Part shown: positions 23,641-35,126 of the stretch, one piece after another
Layout of the letters: the number at the start of each line of letters is the position of its first letter
How positions within the stretch are numbered: position 1 is the first letter of the stretch
NCBI GenBank assembly: GCA_951230915.1
Contig: OX579634.1
Location: 15,216,725 to 15,280,724, forward strand
Length of the DNA: 64,000 nt
Source of the DNA: Antitrichia curtipendula
Taxonomy: Eukaryota > Streptophyta > Bryopsida > Hypnales > Leucodontaceae
Reading direction: 5' to 3'
The notes under the pieces: generated by a model
Seen by the model: the letters and a program-made list of their open reading frames with translations, nothing else
Database searches by the model: none
What the model was told of the DNA's origin: nothing
Made by a program: the position numbers and the translations under genes

Positions 23641-24265
23641 GGAATTTTCAGGTATAGTGTAATCATCAAAGAAGAGAGGAAAACAAAAAAACTTAGAGGA
23701 AAAAAAAGTTCAGACAATAGAAAGAGGGCCAGAAACAAACCTGAAATTGTGGGTGACCCATTTGATTTTCTTCTTTTGTTGCGGCTCCTCTGCTGCTCTT
23801 CTGTTGTACCTGCACAATCCAACGAGTCCATCACCCCTATGAGTCCATCACCCTATAACTGGAAGGGGACAACAGATTTTCGAGACAGAGAAGGAGAGAA
23901 GAAACAAACATATTCTGCTGCCGGAAAGAACGTCGCCTGCCCAACTGCAACACTTGTGTTCCTCGGTGTTGCTGTTGTGTTTGTTGATGTCTCGCTCCAC
24001 TGTGGAATTGCAGGTTTTGCGTCAAGAGACAGGTTTCCCTAAAATCGCTCAGGGTTGGACAAAACAACGGAGGGGGGAGAAGCGAACTTAGAAGACGGTG
24101 TGGATTGTCGTTGCCGACCTTAGCGATTCCAATCTCCTGTCCCGTTTCCTTGCTGGTAATGAAGGTCGGATCTGTAGGAAGGCAAGCACAGATGATTCTT
24201 CAGTATGCAGGTAATGTAAATCCCAGTCACATCTGAGTAAGAATTTGAAGCCCCTCCCAAGAAAA

Positions 24266-24784
24266 TCATATAGTCATACCTGAATTGCTGTAGGGAGGGA
24301 CAATGTTCTTGTTGTGGTCTTGTTGCATTCGCCTTGTAGCTCTGCTGCTATTCTTGACGTCCTCCTGCTTTGCTCGTTGTTGTTGTTGTGCTGTGGCAAC
24401 TTCTTTCATGCAGTTCTCTTTTGCAGAAACCAGCATGTCACATTGGTGATCAGGGAAGACCACAGTGCGGAGGTCATACACTTCGGTGCTGAACCCATGC
24501 TTGTCCCCTTCAGTTCTCCTTGCAGGTCCCCAACCGAGAATCGCAGCGGCATTACGGTAATACAAATGCCTGTAGTTCTTGTTGCATGGATTCTTTGGCA
24601 GTACCTTGCTCTTTGCTAGTCTCGGTCTGGCAGCAAGAAAGGTAGTATTCATGCAAGCAATGAGAAGAGCGATTTGTCCCTCCGATGCCCCATGGGCAGT
24701 CTGTGCCCACTCTCGAATGATTGCAGCAGTTGGAGACAGCCCAGAAAGATGGGATGGAAGTGGGAGAGATGAAGCACACTCCAT
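24266..24784 (-). CDS. ORF upstream of the transposase, 172 aa, unknown (possible 5' exon)
   Basis: The frame starts MECASSLPLPSHLSGL and is rich in Ala, Arg and Gln, with a QQQQRAKQED stretch near residue 137. There are no membrane segments. It ends just past TCAG|GTATGA (exon end about 24280), a reasonable donor, so it may be spliced toward 24067-23837 and the transposase 0.6 kb downstream on the same strand. No family was recognised. Options are a 5' coding exon of the transposase transcript, a separate element-borne gene, or a chance frame. Its position inside the TTAA-bounded region ties it to the element rather than to the host. Confidence 0.35.
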   Translation of the reverse strand: MECASSLPLPSHLSGLSPTAAIIREWAQTAHGASEGQIALLIACMNTTFLAARPRLAKSKVLPKNPCNKNYRHLYYRNAAAILGWGPARRTEGDKHGFSTEVYDLRTVVFPDHQCDMLVSAKENCMKEVATAQQQQRAKQEDVKNSSRATRRMQQDHNKNIVPPYSNSGMTI

Positions 24785-25721
24785 GTTGATGTAGCTGGGT
24801 TGTCAAAGTTGCAACTTCTGTAACTTCTCCATGTGTGACGCCTTTGTCACCCTTCATGACACATGAGAGAGAGGGTTGCATTCAATTTTATGTTGACTTC
24901 TTGTTTTGCAATTTCAGTTTTGAAGAGATGTGAATTTTGGCATGTGAATGACGACAGGTTTTGGATTGCAGTAGTATGGGAATCTTCTGCAATTTAGGTT
25001 TGAAGGCTTTGAGAATAATAGTGCAAGCGTACCATGTAGATTTTATGTGTTGTGAGTTATCTTGGCCCACGAATGTACCTAGTGCTATAGTGATGGCTTT
25101 CAAGTTACATGACTAAGGCCACATGATTGAGTCCACAAGAATGAAGTCACATGAGTGAGAAATGCTTGCATTTCTAAAGTTTTAGAGTGATAGTGATGAT
25201 GGATGTAGAAGATGAATCAATTGGACCCTCACATTTAGAGCATCTTCAATTATTCTCACACATTTCACTGTCTTTTGGGGTTCTTGTTCAATGCAATTCC
25301 CAAGATCTATTCAACTGAATTTTGAAGCCAAGGACGTGAAGCATGACCTCGAAGTCTCTGCTGGCCTTGCTATCCGTTAGTGTTTCCGTTGAGCCTGCCA
25401 TTTCTGGGTTTCCACTTTGTCAGACAGTCAGACCCGGCCTACCCGTCTTCATCTTTGCTATCCTGTGAATTCTTCAGTGGGAGGGGTAGCGTTGGCCTAA
25501 GCCCACGTGGCCTCCAGCAATTGGTCCATGAACGGAAGCAGCAAAAACTTCTTGGCTGAAACTAGAGCTGCCAACTTTAAAAAAAAAACCAAGCTCATTC
25601 TACTATGTTTTCTAATCATTCTTCATGTAAAACTGTACCTAACCCTAATTCGTTTTCAATAAAAAAAATAGGATGCAAAAATTTTCATTTCCTGAAGCTG
25701 GGCAGCCCAATTCTGCAGGGC

Positions 25722-25742
25722 AACGACCATAAAATGGTCGTT
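25722..25742. repeat. subterminal hairpin next to the right TTAA end
   Basis: AACGACCAT and ATGGTCGTT are perfect reverse complements separated by AAA, 14 bp inside the right terminus of the proposed large element. Subterminal inverted repeats are usual transposase-binding features of piggyBac elements, but this assignment is inference. Confidence 0.55.
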
Positions 25743-25879
25743 TGAGCGCTTAGGGGTTAATACCATTTTTTCCTATAGGCATGGTGTCAAGCTATGAAAT
25801 TTGGTGCAATTTTTGCACCAAATTGCCAGAAAAAACAACATTGGTTCTAGGTGAAAGAAGGTGCTTTTCAAAAATGGAC

Positions 25880-26314
25880 AAGGTAGGCAAAAGAATTGCT
25901 CGGGGGGGGGGGGGGGGGGGGTAGTGTGTCAAAAAAATAAGGGGATAGGTGCGAACACCAAGTATTTTATAGGGGGGTATTATTTTTTTTTTTAATTTTT
26001 AAACATGCTATCATTATATAATTTTCTACTTAAGGTTATTAGAGAAGGGGCTTGCATTACTTATAAATCTAAATTCATATGAATAAATGATATGGTTATT
26101 TAGAAGAAAAAAAAAATTCTACTACAAATTCTGTCCTTTGAACGAAAGTTCATAAGTAATTCAAAAATGCTCGGAAAAATACAAAACGACTTGGGTTAGA
26201 TTCCTCATCAACTTCTCTATAACTAAAAAATTATCTAAAAACATTCCTGTCCAAGGAAATACATGAAAAAGGCGGACCAGCCCTTAGATGGTCAGTTTAT
26301 GAGCCTCCTACCTT
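25880..26314. mobile_element. second TAAGGTAGG-family MITE, left end diverged
   Basis: The right end GAGCCTCCTACCTTA (26301-26315) is identical to that of the 394-812 element, and about 150 bp before it is clearly homologous. The left end AAGGTAGGC at 25880 keeps only part of the inverted repeat and is followed by a 20-G run. The boundary on that side is uncertain. Confidence 0.5.
25902..25921 (+). repeat. homopolymer G(20)
   Basis: Twenty consecutive G follow AATTGCTC. A run this long is prone to length error in assembly and can form G-quadruplexes. Confidence 0.9.
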
Positions 26315-26693
26315 AATATGACATGTCTTCACAGTATTCACAACAATATGTAAGAACTATTTTGCATTATCATAGTATGAAATTGAATGTCAGAAATATT
26401 TTTCAACAATCATGGTAGTATGAAATGGTATATGAAATGTTAGTATGCACTGGTATTATCAAATAGAATGTCATTGTGTTTACAAACACAATCATTAAAA
26501 AAAATGTGCATACTATGTTACAAAATAGAATGTAAGAAATGTCTAGTTATGGAGACCGAATCAAAATTGAGCTTGTACAACTAAGCTCACTGAAACATGC
26601 AGTACTGTAACCGAGACTACAACTGATGAAAAACTACAAAACAAATTCAGTCTTCGACATGAGAGGGAAATGCAAAGAGGAATGCATTTGGCC

Positions 26694-27400
26694 TCATTCT
26701 AAGAGTCTCCTACAGTTTTGCAAGTCACGGAGCTCTGTGGAATGGTGAAACCCACTTAAGGCTGGAAGGCTGCAATTTTGCTCCAGCAGACACCTGATCT
26801 TGAAACAGTCCCACCCATCTTGTAGAGTGCAGCAAAGGCTCTGCAATTCAGTAGCAGACAACTCCACCAGAGGTGCACACCTCAATCTCTCATCCAAATC
26901 TGTATGCAACGTCCATGAACGAGACAACAAGAAAACAACACGCTCATACACCGAGAACATGAAAGCCATATCCCTCTTCTTTGCTCGTGAGGTTCAGCGA
27001 CAGATTCCCCTTCCGGTCACCTACACCAAGTCTGCCTCTACTATGCGCAGCGCAGCAAACTCCGTGAGCCCATGCACTGCATCACGCCACTGTGTGCATG
27101 TCGCTGCAAGACGTGGGAAGAGAGTCATGATTTCCTCGTCCTTGATGAACGCCTGCGCCCAAGAATCTTTAGGCAATTGCACAGCCAGTGGCAATATACA
27201 GTCCCGGAGAATCCCAGGGAAGTCTGCGGACTCCATGGATGCCTGTGAAACTGCGCATTTGTAAGACTGCGCTTGAAGAAAGAGCATCAACAGACACATC
27301 GGAAGCAGTAATAAATTCAAAGGAAAACATTCGTAAGACTGTGCCTGAAAAAAGAGCATCGACAGACACATCGAAAACAGCAAAAAATTCCAACTTCGCA
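26694..27400 (-). pseudogene. F-box-like gene remnant
   Basis: On the minus strand, frame 27401-27021 ends with ILPLAVQLPKDSWAQAFIKD, then IMTLFPRLAATCTQWRDAVH. This resembles the start of an F-box domain (LP..x..W/I...L, later R.AATC..WRD). The frame stops at 27021-27023, has a second stop shortly after, then reopens (26969-26694) without a recognisable substrate-binding repeat. A 72-bp tandem duplication (about 27260-27310 and 27332-27382) adds a repeated FQAQSYECF-like segment at the N-terminal side. An intron could explain the gap, but I see no good splice pair. F-box proteins recruit substrates to SCF ubiquitin ligases; this copy is probably inactive. Confidence 0.33.
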
Positions 27401-27699
27401 ACAGTGTCCATTGTGCACAGACTAAGGAACGTCAAAACCCACAAAGAAACCTAGCTTCCAGGCGCGGGCGACTTACCTTTCTGTGCTATGCTGAATTCCG
27501 CAGCAGAATGCCATGTGCAAAATTTGGAGGCGTCCGGAGATACCTGCGCACTGCACCCGCTCCATTTCAACGTCGCACCCCCCTCCGGATTGCGCACGCT
27601 GCACGAATGGAGACTTCACAAACAAAATGGCTAGGATGTTTCTAAGTGAAGAAGACAAACAGCCCAGAGAAAGTGGCTCTAAAACAAACAGGAGCAAGG

Positions 27700-29424
27700 G
27701 AAATCAGAGTCTAGGATAAGGGGGGCTTATGATACGATTTTCAACCACCGGATCACACTTGACGACGCAAGCACAGAACAGCAGCCAGAAAACGAAGAGG
27801 AAAAGACTGACTACGCAATCTCCAAACCCCAGAGCGGAACGAATAGAGGGCCCGCAACCTAAACCGCTAATTTTCAAAAATTAATTGACAAAATTAAATG
27901 CTAGACACCTAGCCAACGGCTACTGTAGAAATTAGTCAAGACTATAAAATTATTGATTACTTTCAATATGCCACTCACAAAGCAGCAGCATTTAATACTT
28001 TTGGCCAAAAATAATAATAAAAAGGGGGATATCCTAGGTCTAATTTTTTTCTAATTGGACCTATTTTTCTATACCCTATAGTAGTTTGAAGACATATCAT
28101 GGCATTTTAGTATCCTATAGTATAAAAAAACAAGTTATAATTTTTATCTCAAATGTTTTTTAGGCACCCTATCATTTGTTTGCACGTAGTTTTCTACTGC
28201 TACCACTACCCCCCCCCCCCCCCCCCGAGAAGAATTGGCAATTAGGTTGGTCCTTGTGAACTTATGAAGGAAAATTATCATTTGAAATAAAAGATTGGCA
28301 GCAATCAATCAATTTACAATTGAGTATGGTAGATTTTATTGTAATTCCCAAGGTAGGTGACTAGACACACCAGATGTTGGAGGATATTGAATGGATGACC
28401 ACTAAGAAACTCCTTTTCTAATCTAAGTCCACATGTTCTAGTGATGTTCATTGTACAATACACTTTGACATGCTCAAGTTGATCAAGGTTGCTCATAAGT
28501 GTCTTTTTTATTAATGTTGCCAATTGGATTGTGTATTTGAAGCAATCATCACCATGGTAAACAATACATCTACTGACCTCAGGCTACTTGTGAGAGAGCT
28601 TTCAACATCCAAAACTTGATTAAACTTGTGTTAGAAATAGCTAGGAAGAAAAAACCCGGAAGCTTTGCTTAGAATCGCTTCAAAGGAACCCGAGAAATAT
28701 AATGATGTACTCCAAGATGCCATATACTTGTGGAAGAATGAAATAAAAGACAAATTATTTTATGCTAACTTGTCTGCTTATTTGTCTGCTCTAGCCACAA
28801 ATCCTAGCACAAGCAATACATCTTCCTCATATAGAGATGTAAATCAATAGGAGATACCATTGTCGTAGCTTATAATGACTTGTGTGGTATTTTTGCATTT
28901 TGTTTTTGTGCACATGTAGTTTTGATTCTTTTGAATGGTGTTTTGTAGGTATGTCATACTAACCAACCTCCCCAATATGCATGGACCTTTCCTTAGATCC
29001 ATCTATTTTTGGAAGGTTGGAACCTTAGTCCTAAACTGGTAGGGGCAATGACATTCAAATCCTACTAGGGATATTGCAATATGCAAATGAACCCCCTTCA
29101 AAGCAAAACAAAGCAACTTAAGCAAGAGAAACAAAAAAAAATTAAAATAGATAGGATTCACAAAGTTAAGGAAATTTTACAAATGAAAATTGACAATGGC
29201 AGCAATACCGTTGGGATTTTTTTCCACCTTTCGGCACACTTCCGCACAAATTTCAAGAAAACCAAGGTGGATGAAAAAATGTAGGAAATCCACCAATTTT
29301 CCTATAGAACTTTCCAAATTGTGAGTCTAAGGGGGACACTACTAGTAGGTATAATTTGTAGATATAATTGGAAAACTACATGAGGACTAATATATGATAT
29401 CATTTAATATTATGAGGTAAAAAA
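27700..29424. other. intergenic DNA, no gene supported
   Basis: A+T-rich sequence with a C(18) run at 28209-28226. The small frame at 28665-28850 has some coding look (EPEKYNDVLQDAIYLWKNEI) but no start context or family. Nothing else is visible. Confidence 0.4.
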
Positions 29425-30139
29425 TACTTCCTCCATAGAGAGAAAGAGGGTGAGCAGGTGGGAGGGAAGGTTGATGGTGGGTCCCAAAATGATCTTCCTG
29501 TTGGCCTTTATTTTCTGTCCCAAATTGATCTTCCTATTTTGATGTGGAAGAAGGGCCCCTTGAATGATACTTCTTTGAATGTGAAGAAAATTAGAAAATA
29601 GTAAAATTTCGTAGAAGCTGCCATGTTGTGTTCCAAAGAAGTTGCTATTTTGGAGAAGTTGTTTTGGATAGGCTCACTTCTTCTAGTCTTCTAGAAAAGC
29701 TGACACAATCAGCTACAAATAGGCTCTTGGTCACTTGTTCCGGAGAACTATTGCACCAGTCACAGATCACCCAGTTGGTCCAATCTTTTCTTATTGTATT
29801 TAAACAAATGAAATGGGAATCACTCCTTATCTTGAATTTGGGGGTTGATGTGATGAGTTATCTAGAGAGCATCACGAGAATGACAAAAATATACAATCCA
29901 CAATGCGGAAATTGAAGAAACAATTGGCTAACGGTGCTCCTCTAAAAGGTTGCTCAAATTCACATTTCAAAACTCTACAACTTCAATTTGATAATGAATC
30001 CAAAGCTCAAATTTGGAAGACTATAGGAGAGTATTGTACTTCATTTTTACCTCAAAACAAGATTTATAAATATTGATTTTTTTACCTTAATCCAGAACAT
30101 TTTATCAAACAAGAAGATCATCTTGGGATGGAGGAAGTA
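29425..30139. mobile_element. Stowaway-like MITE, about 715 bp, left end interrupted
   Basis: The left end is TACTTCCTCCAT, then an insertion of about 45 bp, then CCCAAAATGATCTTCCTGTT. The right end is AACAAGAAGATCATCTTGGG then ATGGAGGAAGTA, which is the matching inverted repeat. TA flanks both ends, as for Tc1/mariner-derived Stowaway elements. A near-repeat of the inner end (GTCCCAAATTGATCTTCCTA) follows the left terminus, as in the 34574-35126 copy. Confidence 0.6.
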
Positions 30140-31440
30140 CATGATTTTAGAAACAATATAGGATTTTTGTAAATGAAAAATGATTATAACTAATAAAGGG
30201 TGATTTATAATTGTAAGTATTAGAAAAAAATAGAAGTCAAAGGGATAGAATAATTTTATACACAAATGTAGTTTCTTCAGTGGAAGAAATCATGGAAGCT
30301 TGTGGATTCAATGTTGTGATCATAAACTACATTTGGACTATAACTTTGGTTGAGAAGAGTAAATTGGCTTTGGGTTTCCAACACATATAGGGAGCCCACA
30401 TATGTAGGGGATCAAGGCTTTAGTGTTAGCATGCATTGAATTTTTTATAAAAATGTTGTTGTTCTAGGGTTTAACGAAAGGTTTTAGTGTTGACAACAAC
30501 GATCATATAATGTGTTTCTGTGATTGCAATGTACACTTGTATGAAGTGCCAATTTTATAAATTTGAATTTGTGATTAGTGTCGCATGTTTTGTTCAGTTT
30601 GTCCTATTGTTTTAGGAATGAAGTAATATTGATACTTAAACCCTAACATAGTGTGACAAAATTTTGAACACTTTGCCAATTATAATTAGGCGCAATCTGC
30701 TTTTAGTTGGGTCAAATAAGCAAATCAACAAATCATAGAGCTTTATAAAATTAGTCATATTTGAATAATATCCCACTTTGAATACACTTTGAACTTGTGT
30801 GGTTATAAAATTTTACAAGGTGCATCTCTTCTTAATGTAGAAGTAGCATCTTATTTTTAGATTTAGAAACTAAAAATTATATAAATACTTCAAATTTTAT
30901 TATAGATTTTATATATAAATTCATTTATTTTATTTTATAATCTATGACATAACATCTAAAATATTAATTGTGTATATTTTAGTTTTACTAACTAACATGT
31001 GCCAATCACTAACTTAAAAGTTCTTGAAAGTTCACCTTGTGCATAGGATATAAATAATGGTAAAGTTTGAGTTAAAATAAAAATAGGATATAGAAATAGA
31101 AAAAAATACAAGAAAAAGAATCGTCTTGCCAATAAAATAAAAGTAAAATGAAATTTAATTTTACAATAAAAATAAATTTAATTTTAGAAAATAAATATTA
31201 ATTTTAGACCTTTTAGACAATGAGTAGTTGTAAAATCTCCTCAATGATTACAATTATACAAATAAGTGAAGATACAAGACCCTAATAAGGCCCACTTTTA
31301 ATAAAATATACTGGTAAATGTTTTATTTATAAAAAAATCATATTTTTAGTCAAATATTATTTAAAATTATAATATGTCATTCAAAAATAGAGTTGTGATA
31401 GTTTACTTAAGGATTTAATACTAACATTGATCTTTATTAT
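30140..31440. other. A+T-rich intergenic DNA, no gene seen
   Basis: Very A+T-rich, especially from 30840 on. Nothing is identified apart from the presumed promoter of the next gene near 31457. Confidence 0.45.
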
Positions 31441-31455
31441 TTATTTATTTGTTCT

Positions 31456-31485
31456 ATATATTTTTATTTGTTTAGTCTATATATT
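31456..31485 (+). promoter_or_regulatory. TATA-like elements upstream of the secreted Pro-rich protein
   Basis: CTATATATTTTTATTTG and TCTATATATTTTGAT lie about 50 and 25 bp before the ATG at 31508. The first is well placed to direct initiation with a short 5' leader. In such A+T-rich DNA this is suggestive only. Confidence 0.3.
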
Positions 31486-31507
31486 TTGATAATTTGTATA
31501 TATCAAT

Positions 31508-32023
31508 ATGGCTAAATTCAAATCTATGTTCGTTTTTGGACTCTTATTATTTGCAATGCAATCACATACAATTAGCGCAACTCGACGTTTTCCATGGTGG
31601 CATCTAAACCCTTTGGGAACAATTCAACCTCCTATTTCAATTGCTCCAGCAAGCACTCCTGTGATTCCACAAGTTATAACTCCGATGAAAGTTTCAAAAA
31701 CATGGATATTTGGGATACCATGGTGGTTCCACAACACTCCCAATACAATACCCAGTCCTGTTTCTTTTGCTCCAACAATTGCTCCGGCAAGCACTCCTAT
31801 GATTCCACAAGCTATAACTCCAATGAAAGTTTCAAAAGCGTGGCGATTTGGGATACCATGGTGGTTCTGCAACACTACCAACAGAACACCCAATCCTATT
31901 TCTTCTGCTCCAATAGGTTCTCCATCAACATCTCTAGTTGTTCCAACGACACCATATGTTGTTCCAATGATACCACATGTTATTATTCCAGTAGAGCCTC
32001 CATTTGGTCCAGGTGGTATTTAG
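31508..32023 (+). CDS. small secreted Pro-rich protein with internal IPWW repeats
   Basis: A 171-residue intronless frame. Residues 1-24 form a signal peptide (basic start, hydrophobic FVFGLLLFAM core, cleavage probably after ISA). The mature protein is Pro/Ser/Thr/Ile-rich with AP, SP and TP dipeptides, typical sites for hydroxyproline-linked glycans. It has a 46-residue tandem repeat: residues 45-77 and 91-123 share APASTP(V/M)IPQ, ITPMKVSK and FGIPWWF. A partial unit, RRFPWWHLN, is at 26-34, so PWW recurs three times. The tail is VVP/VIIPVEPP. There are no hydrophobic segments after the signal peptide and only one Cys. It looks like a cell-wall or apoplastic protein, or a precursor of repeated peptides. 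The family is not recognised. TATA-like sequences lie just upstream. Confidence 0.6.
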   Translation: MAKFKSMFVFGLLLFAMQSHTISATRRFPWWHLNPLGTIQPPISIAPASTPVIPQVITPMKVSKTWIFGIPWWFHNTPNTIPSPVSFAPTIAPASTPMIPQAITPMKVSKAWRFGIPWWFCNTTNRTPNPISSAPIGSPSTSLVVPTTPYVVPMIPHVIIPVEPPFGPGGI

Positions 32024-32089
32024 ATTGTATCTACTATGAATGTTTCAAATTGTGGTCCTTTATATGCCCCACTTGTTTAATAGACTAAT

Positions 32090-34573
32090 GAATTTTGTTA
32101 AAATATTCTATTACAAACTAGCTTATTGGATAGTTTTCATTCGGCAAGTGAGATATGTTTTTGTTTTTGAAATAATTGAGATTTTCCACATTATAAATCC
32201 AATTAGCAAATAAATTGATGATGTCAATTTATTCATTGAAATTTCTATTGTACATAAATTCCTATTTCAAACATATATTATTAAATGTAATGAAACGAAT
32301 TGTTTATAATTATAAATAATATTTTTTTTAATATGGTTAATATTGTTGTTATAAAATCTTATATTGTATAAAGATTATATGTGTATGTATATGTATATTC
32401 AATTTTTTTACAAAATGGTATTTTATTAAAAATATGTTTAGGTCAAAAAAATCAACTTTTATAAAGTTCATTTTTTCTTTAGAAAGATATAAAAGAAAAA
32501 AGAATGTGAATAGTTTAACTATGACAACTTATCAAATAAAGAATTTTATTCAAACAACATATGAATGTTATTATTTTGTTGGAAAAAAATCAACCAATGT
32601 AATAGATTTAAATAATGATTCAATAGTACTTCATTCCAAAATATTGGCTTTTACATATATTTTGTGCCAAATAAAAGGATTTTAGTGGTTGTTGCCAATA
32701 CAAGGGACCATGAATTCCTCTATTCAACTTGCCTTCAAATAGTTGTACAGTTTAACAAGTTAAGAGATACCTAAATCTCTAAGTGAAGATGTTTGCGATT
32801 GATGTGACAGAGGATTTTTCAAGATCCACAACCTCCGGAGCAAGGCCACATTGTTGTAAAAAGAAGCAAGGAAGGCTTGCTATTGATATGCATGAGGCAG
32901 GCAAGTATTGTAGCAACATTAGTTTCTGCCAAATGGAGTGTAGTAAGCTTGCGTATGTTGTCCAAATGAATCCTTAGGGAAGCATACATTTCGTGACCTA
33001 GTACCTTCACCTTCGGTTGTAGAACTCTAGAATAGCAAAATCAAACTCCACTATCCATATTTTCGCCTGAATCGCCATAATTTCCTCAACTCTAAACCAC
33101 TCCACGGCCCAACAGATAGCTATTGTTGAATTAAAGTAAAAATTACTGGTGGAAATGAAGTCCCTCCAAACATGCAAATGAAATTAGGAGAATACGTTAC
33201 ATGTCCTGCAAAAGCCTTGAAGTATTGTGGTCCTATTTCAATACTGTTATAAGTTTTCGGTTGCAACATGAACAAATTTTCCAAAACCTGATAGCAAATC
33301 AACTCACCTACAACATCACATTGAAATGGCCCCACCAAAAAATGCATCTTCAAGCTCTAGAGCATGAAAATGTAAACCGTAAACCAACATCTAGAACGTG
33401 CGATAACAATTAGTAAAATGGATGGACTCATAGATGTAGCTCCTACTTCAACATGCAAGAATTTCATCCACCTAAATCCTATATTTGGCCTGATTTTCCA
33501 TCCATCCACATGTAACCTAGCTGTACAAAACGTGATGTAGTAAACACAGAACATAGGATTTAGTTCTTCAAACCTTTAATTATATGTACTAATTTTGAAT
33601 GGCCTAGATTTGCAGCCTACCTAAATTAATTATAATGGATTTGGCTATTTTCAATACTTCCTAATATATATGTAAGTCCTTTATAAATTTTAGTTCAAAC
33701 AAATAAAATCCTATCTATTTTATCCCGATTATGGGTTTTTAAATGTGTTGAATGCACCGCCTAAGAAATATCTTTATTGTTTTACTTCTTTCCTTTTATG
33801 TGCAGTCTTAATTATTTTGTGGCTAATGATCTGTACAGCTCTAACCAATGCAACCATGTTTGAGAATGCATTGTAATGAACACCTATGTCTTTTACATGG
33901 ATGAAATTATATTAAATATTTTATTAATGGTTGTGTTTCTAAAAGAAAACAATTTAATTTAGCTTAAGTGTTTTAATGACATCCATAGAGCTCACTTAAG
34001 GATCATTTACAAAGGTTTAAGCATAAATGAAGGAAAACAAATTTTTAACAAAATTGCAAAAGCCCAATCTTGTGTTATGAATGCAAACTTCAAGTAGTAG
34101 AAGCAAAAGCAAAGAGAGAAGCCAACAATATTGTAGGGCCTTCATTTACTCTTAAATTTATTTATTTATTTATTTTATTTATTTTTGAAACACATGGACA
34201 ACTTCCATCGATAGAAGAAACAATACACAAAAACAAGGGAATAAGTCCCCGGCATGTTGTTGTTTTTTACTTTAAAATTTTGATATTCAAAGAAAACAAC
34301 AAACAATGTACAAATAAAAATAGTTTTTGCTCCATTCAAGTAAAAAAATTTTGAAAAAAATCAAGATTTAAAATTAATACATTGTTGATGGAAGTTCTTC
34401 AAACAAATGATAAAATTAAAGTTTGAAATACAAATAATAAATTGGCCAATGAATTTATTAATGAATATAAAAACCAAAGTACATATTTAGAGCCAAAAGC
34501 AATTCTAATAATTAAAAAAGTTTAGTATTTTTAATTTCTATATTTTTTAATTCAACTTTATAAATTCATAATA
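32090..34573. other. A+T-rich DNA, no gene supported
   Basis: The 3' flank of the secreted-protein gene is followed by A+T-rich sequence. A stretch at 32770-33560 has higher G+C and open frames on both strands (for example minus 33010-32819 and 33353-33120), possibly decayed coding DNA, but I could not identify it. Confidence 0.4.
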
Positions 34574-35126
34574 TATTATTCCATCGATCCCATAATGATC
34601 TTCTTGTTGGCCTTAATTTTTTATCCCAAAATGATCTTTATGTTGTGACGTTGAAATAGGTCAAATTTGGCTTTTGATTGCTTTAGGGGACTAGCAAAAC
34701 AACTTTGAGCAGTAGTTTCCTCTTCATCCATACAATCATCAATCAAAAAGCAAAAGAAATGATTGAAAGAATTAGTCAACATTGTTTGTTCTTATTTTTT
34801 GCACCTCTTTGAATATTTTTCAATTGAAGGAGATGAAGCTTTAGGAGGCAAAATAGAGGTATAAACATAGTCTTTGGAACATACTAAATACCTATAAAAT
34901 TAAATTATTAAATGTCCAGTGGTATTCTTTGAAAATGCCTCCAAAATATCACTTTTCAATACTCCAAATTTACACTTTGAAAAGGACTTTGAAGCTCAAA
35001 GTTTCTTGGACACTAGGAGTGCACCAAACTCTACTTCCAGTGCAAAACATGTCTTTTAAATGTTATTTTAGCCTTAATCCAAAATATATTGTCCAATAGA
35101 AAGATCATTTTGGAACGGAGGTAGTA
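34574..35126. mobile_element. Stowaway-like MITE, about 550 bp
   Basis: The left end is TATTATTCCATCGATCCC then ATAATGATCTTCTTGTT. The right end is AATAGAAAGATCATTTTGG then AACGGAGGTAGTA; the two are imperfect inverted repeats. Like the 29425-30139 element, it has a second inner copy of the end (ATCCCAAAATGATCTTTATG) about 50 bp in, so the two belong to one family. Confidence 0.58.

Larger units (their letters stand above)
11626..25756 (-). mobile_element. candidate 14.1-kb TTAA-flanked piggyBac-like element (hypothesis)
   Basis: The left boundary is TTAA (11622-11625) followed by CCCCTAAACTCCCAAGGG. The right boundary is GCGCTTAGGGG followed by TTAA (25757-25760). These ends have the polarity and sequence of the left and right ends of the small TTAA elements in this window: the left inner region carries AAAACTGCC, GTCATTTTTCTTATG and GTAACCGTTGGATCTTATTA, as in copies B and C. 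The interior holds a 43-bp minisatellite, repeats, a piggyBac-class transposase and a companion ORF. piggyBac elements insert at TTAA and begin with CCC, so the ends fit the enzyme. Alternatives are two independent truncated elements, or an insertion that carried the transposase between the ends of an older MITE. Only finding a second copy or an empty site would settle it. Confidence 0.4.

Noticed and set aside
23548..24042. Plus-strand frame upstream of the transposase
   Set aside because: It overlaps low-complexity CAA/TTG-rich sequence and the transposase 5' region antisense. It has no family signal.
26800..27264. Plus-strand frame of 154 codons opposite the F-box-like remnant
   Set aside because: The minus strand shows the F-box-like pattern. 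The plus frame has no recognisable feature and overlaps it antisense.
31594..32088. A 164-codon frame overlapping the secreted Pro-rich gene
   Set aside because: It is the +1 shadow. It has no signal peptide and its repeat is a by-product of the tandem DNA repeat in the real frame.
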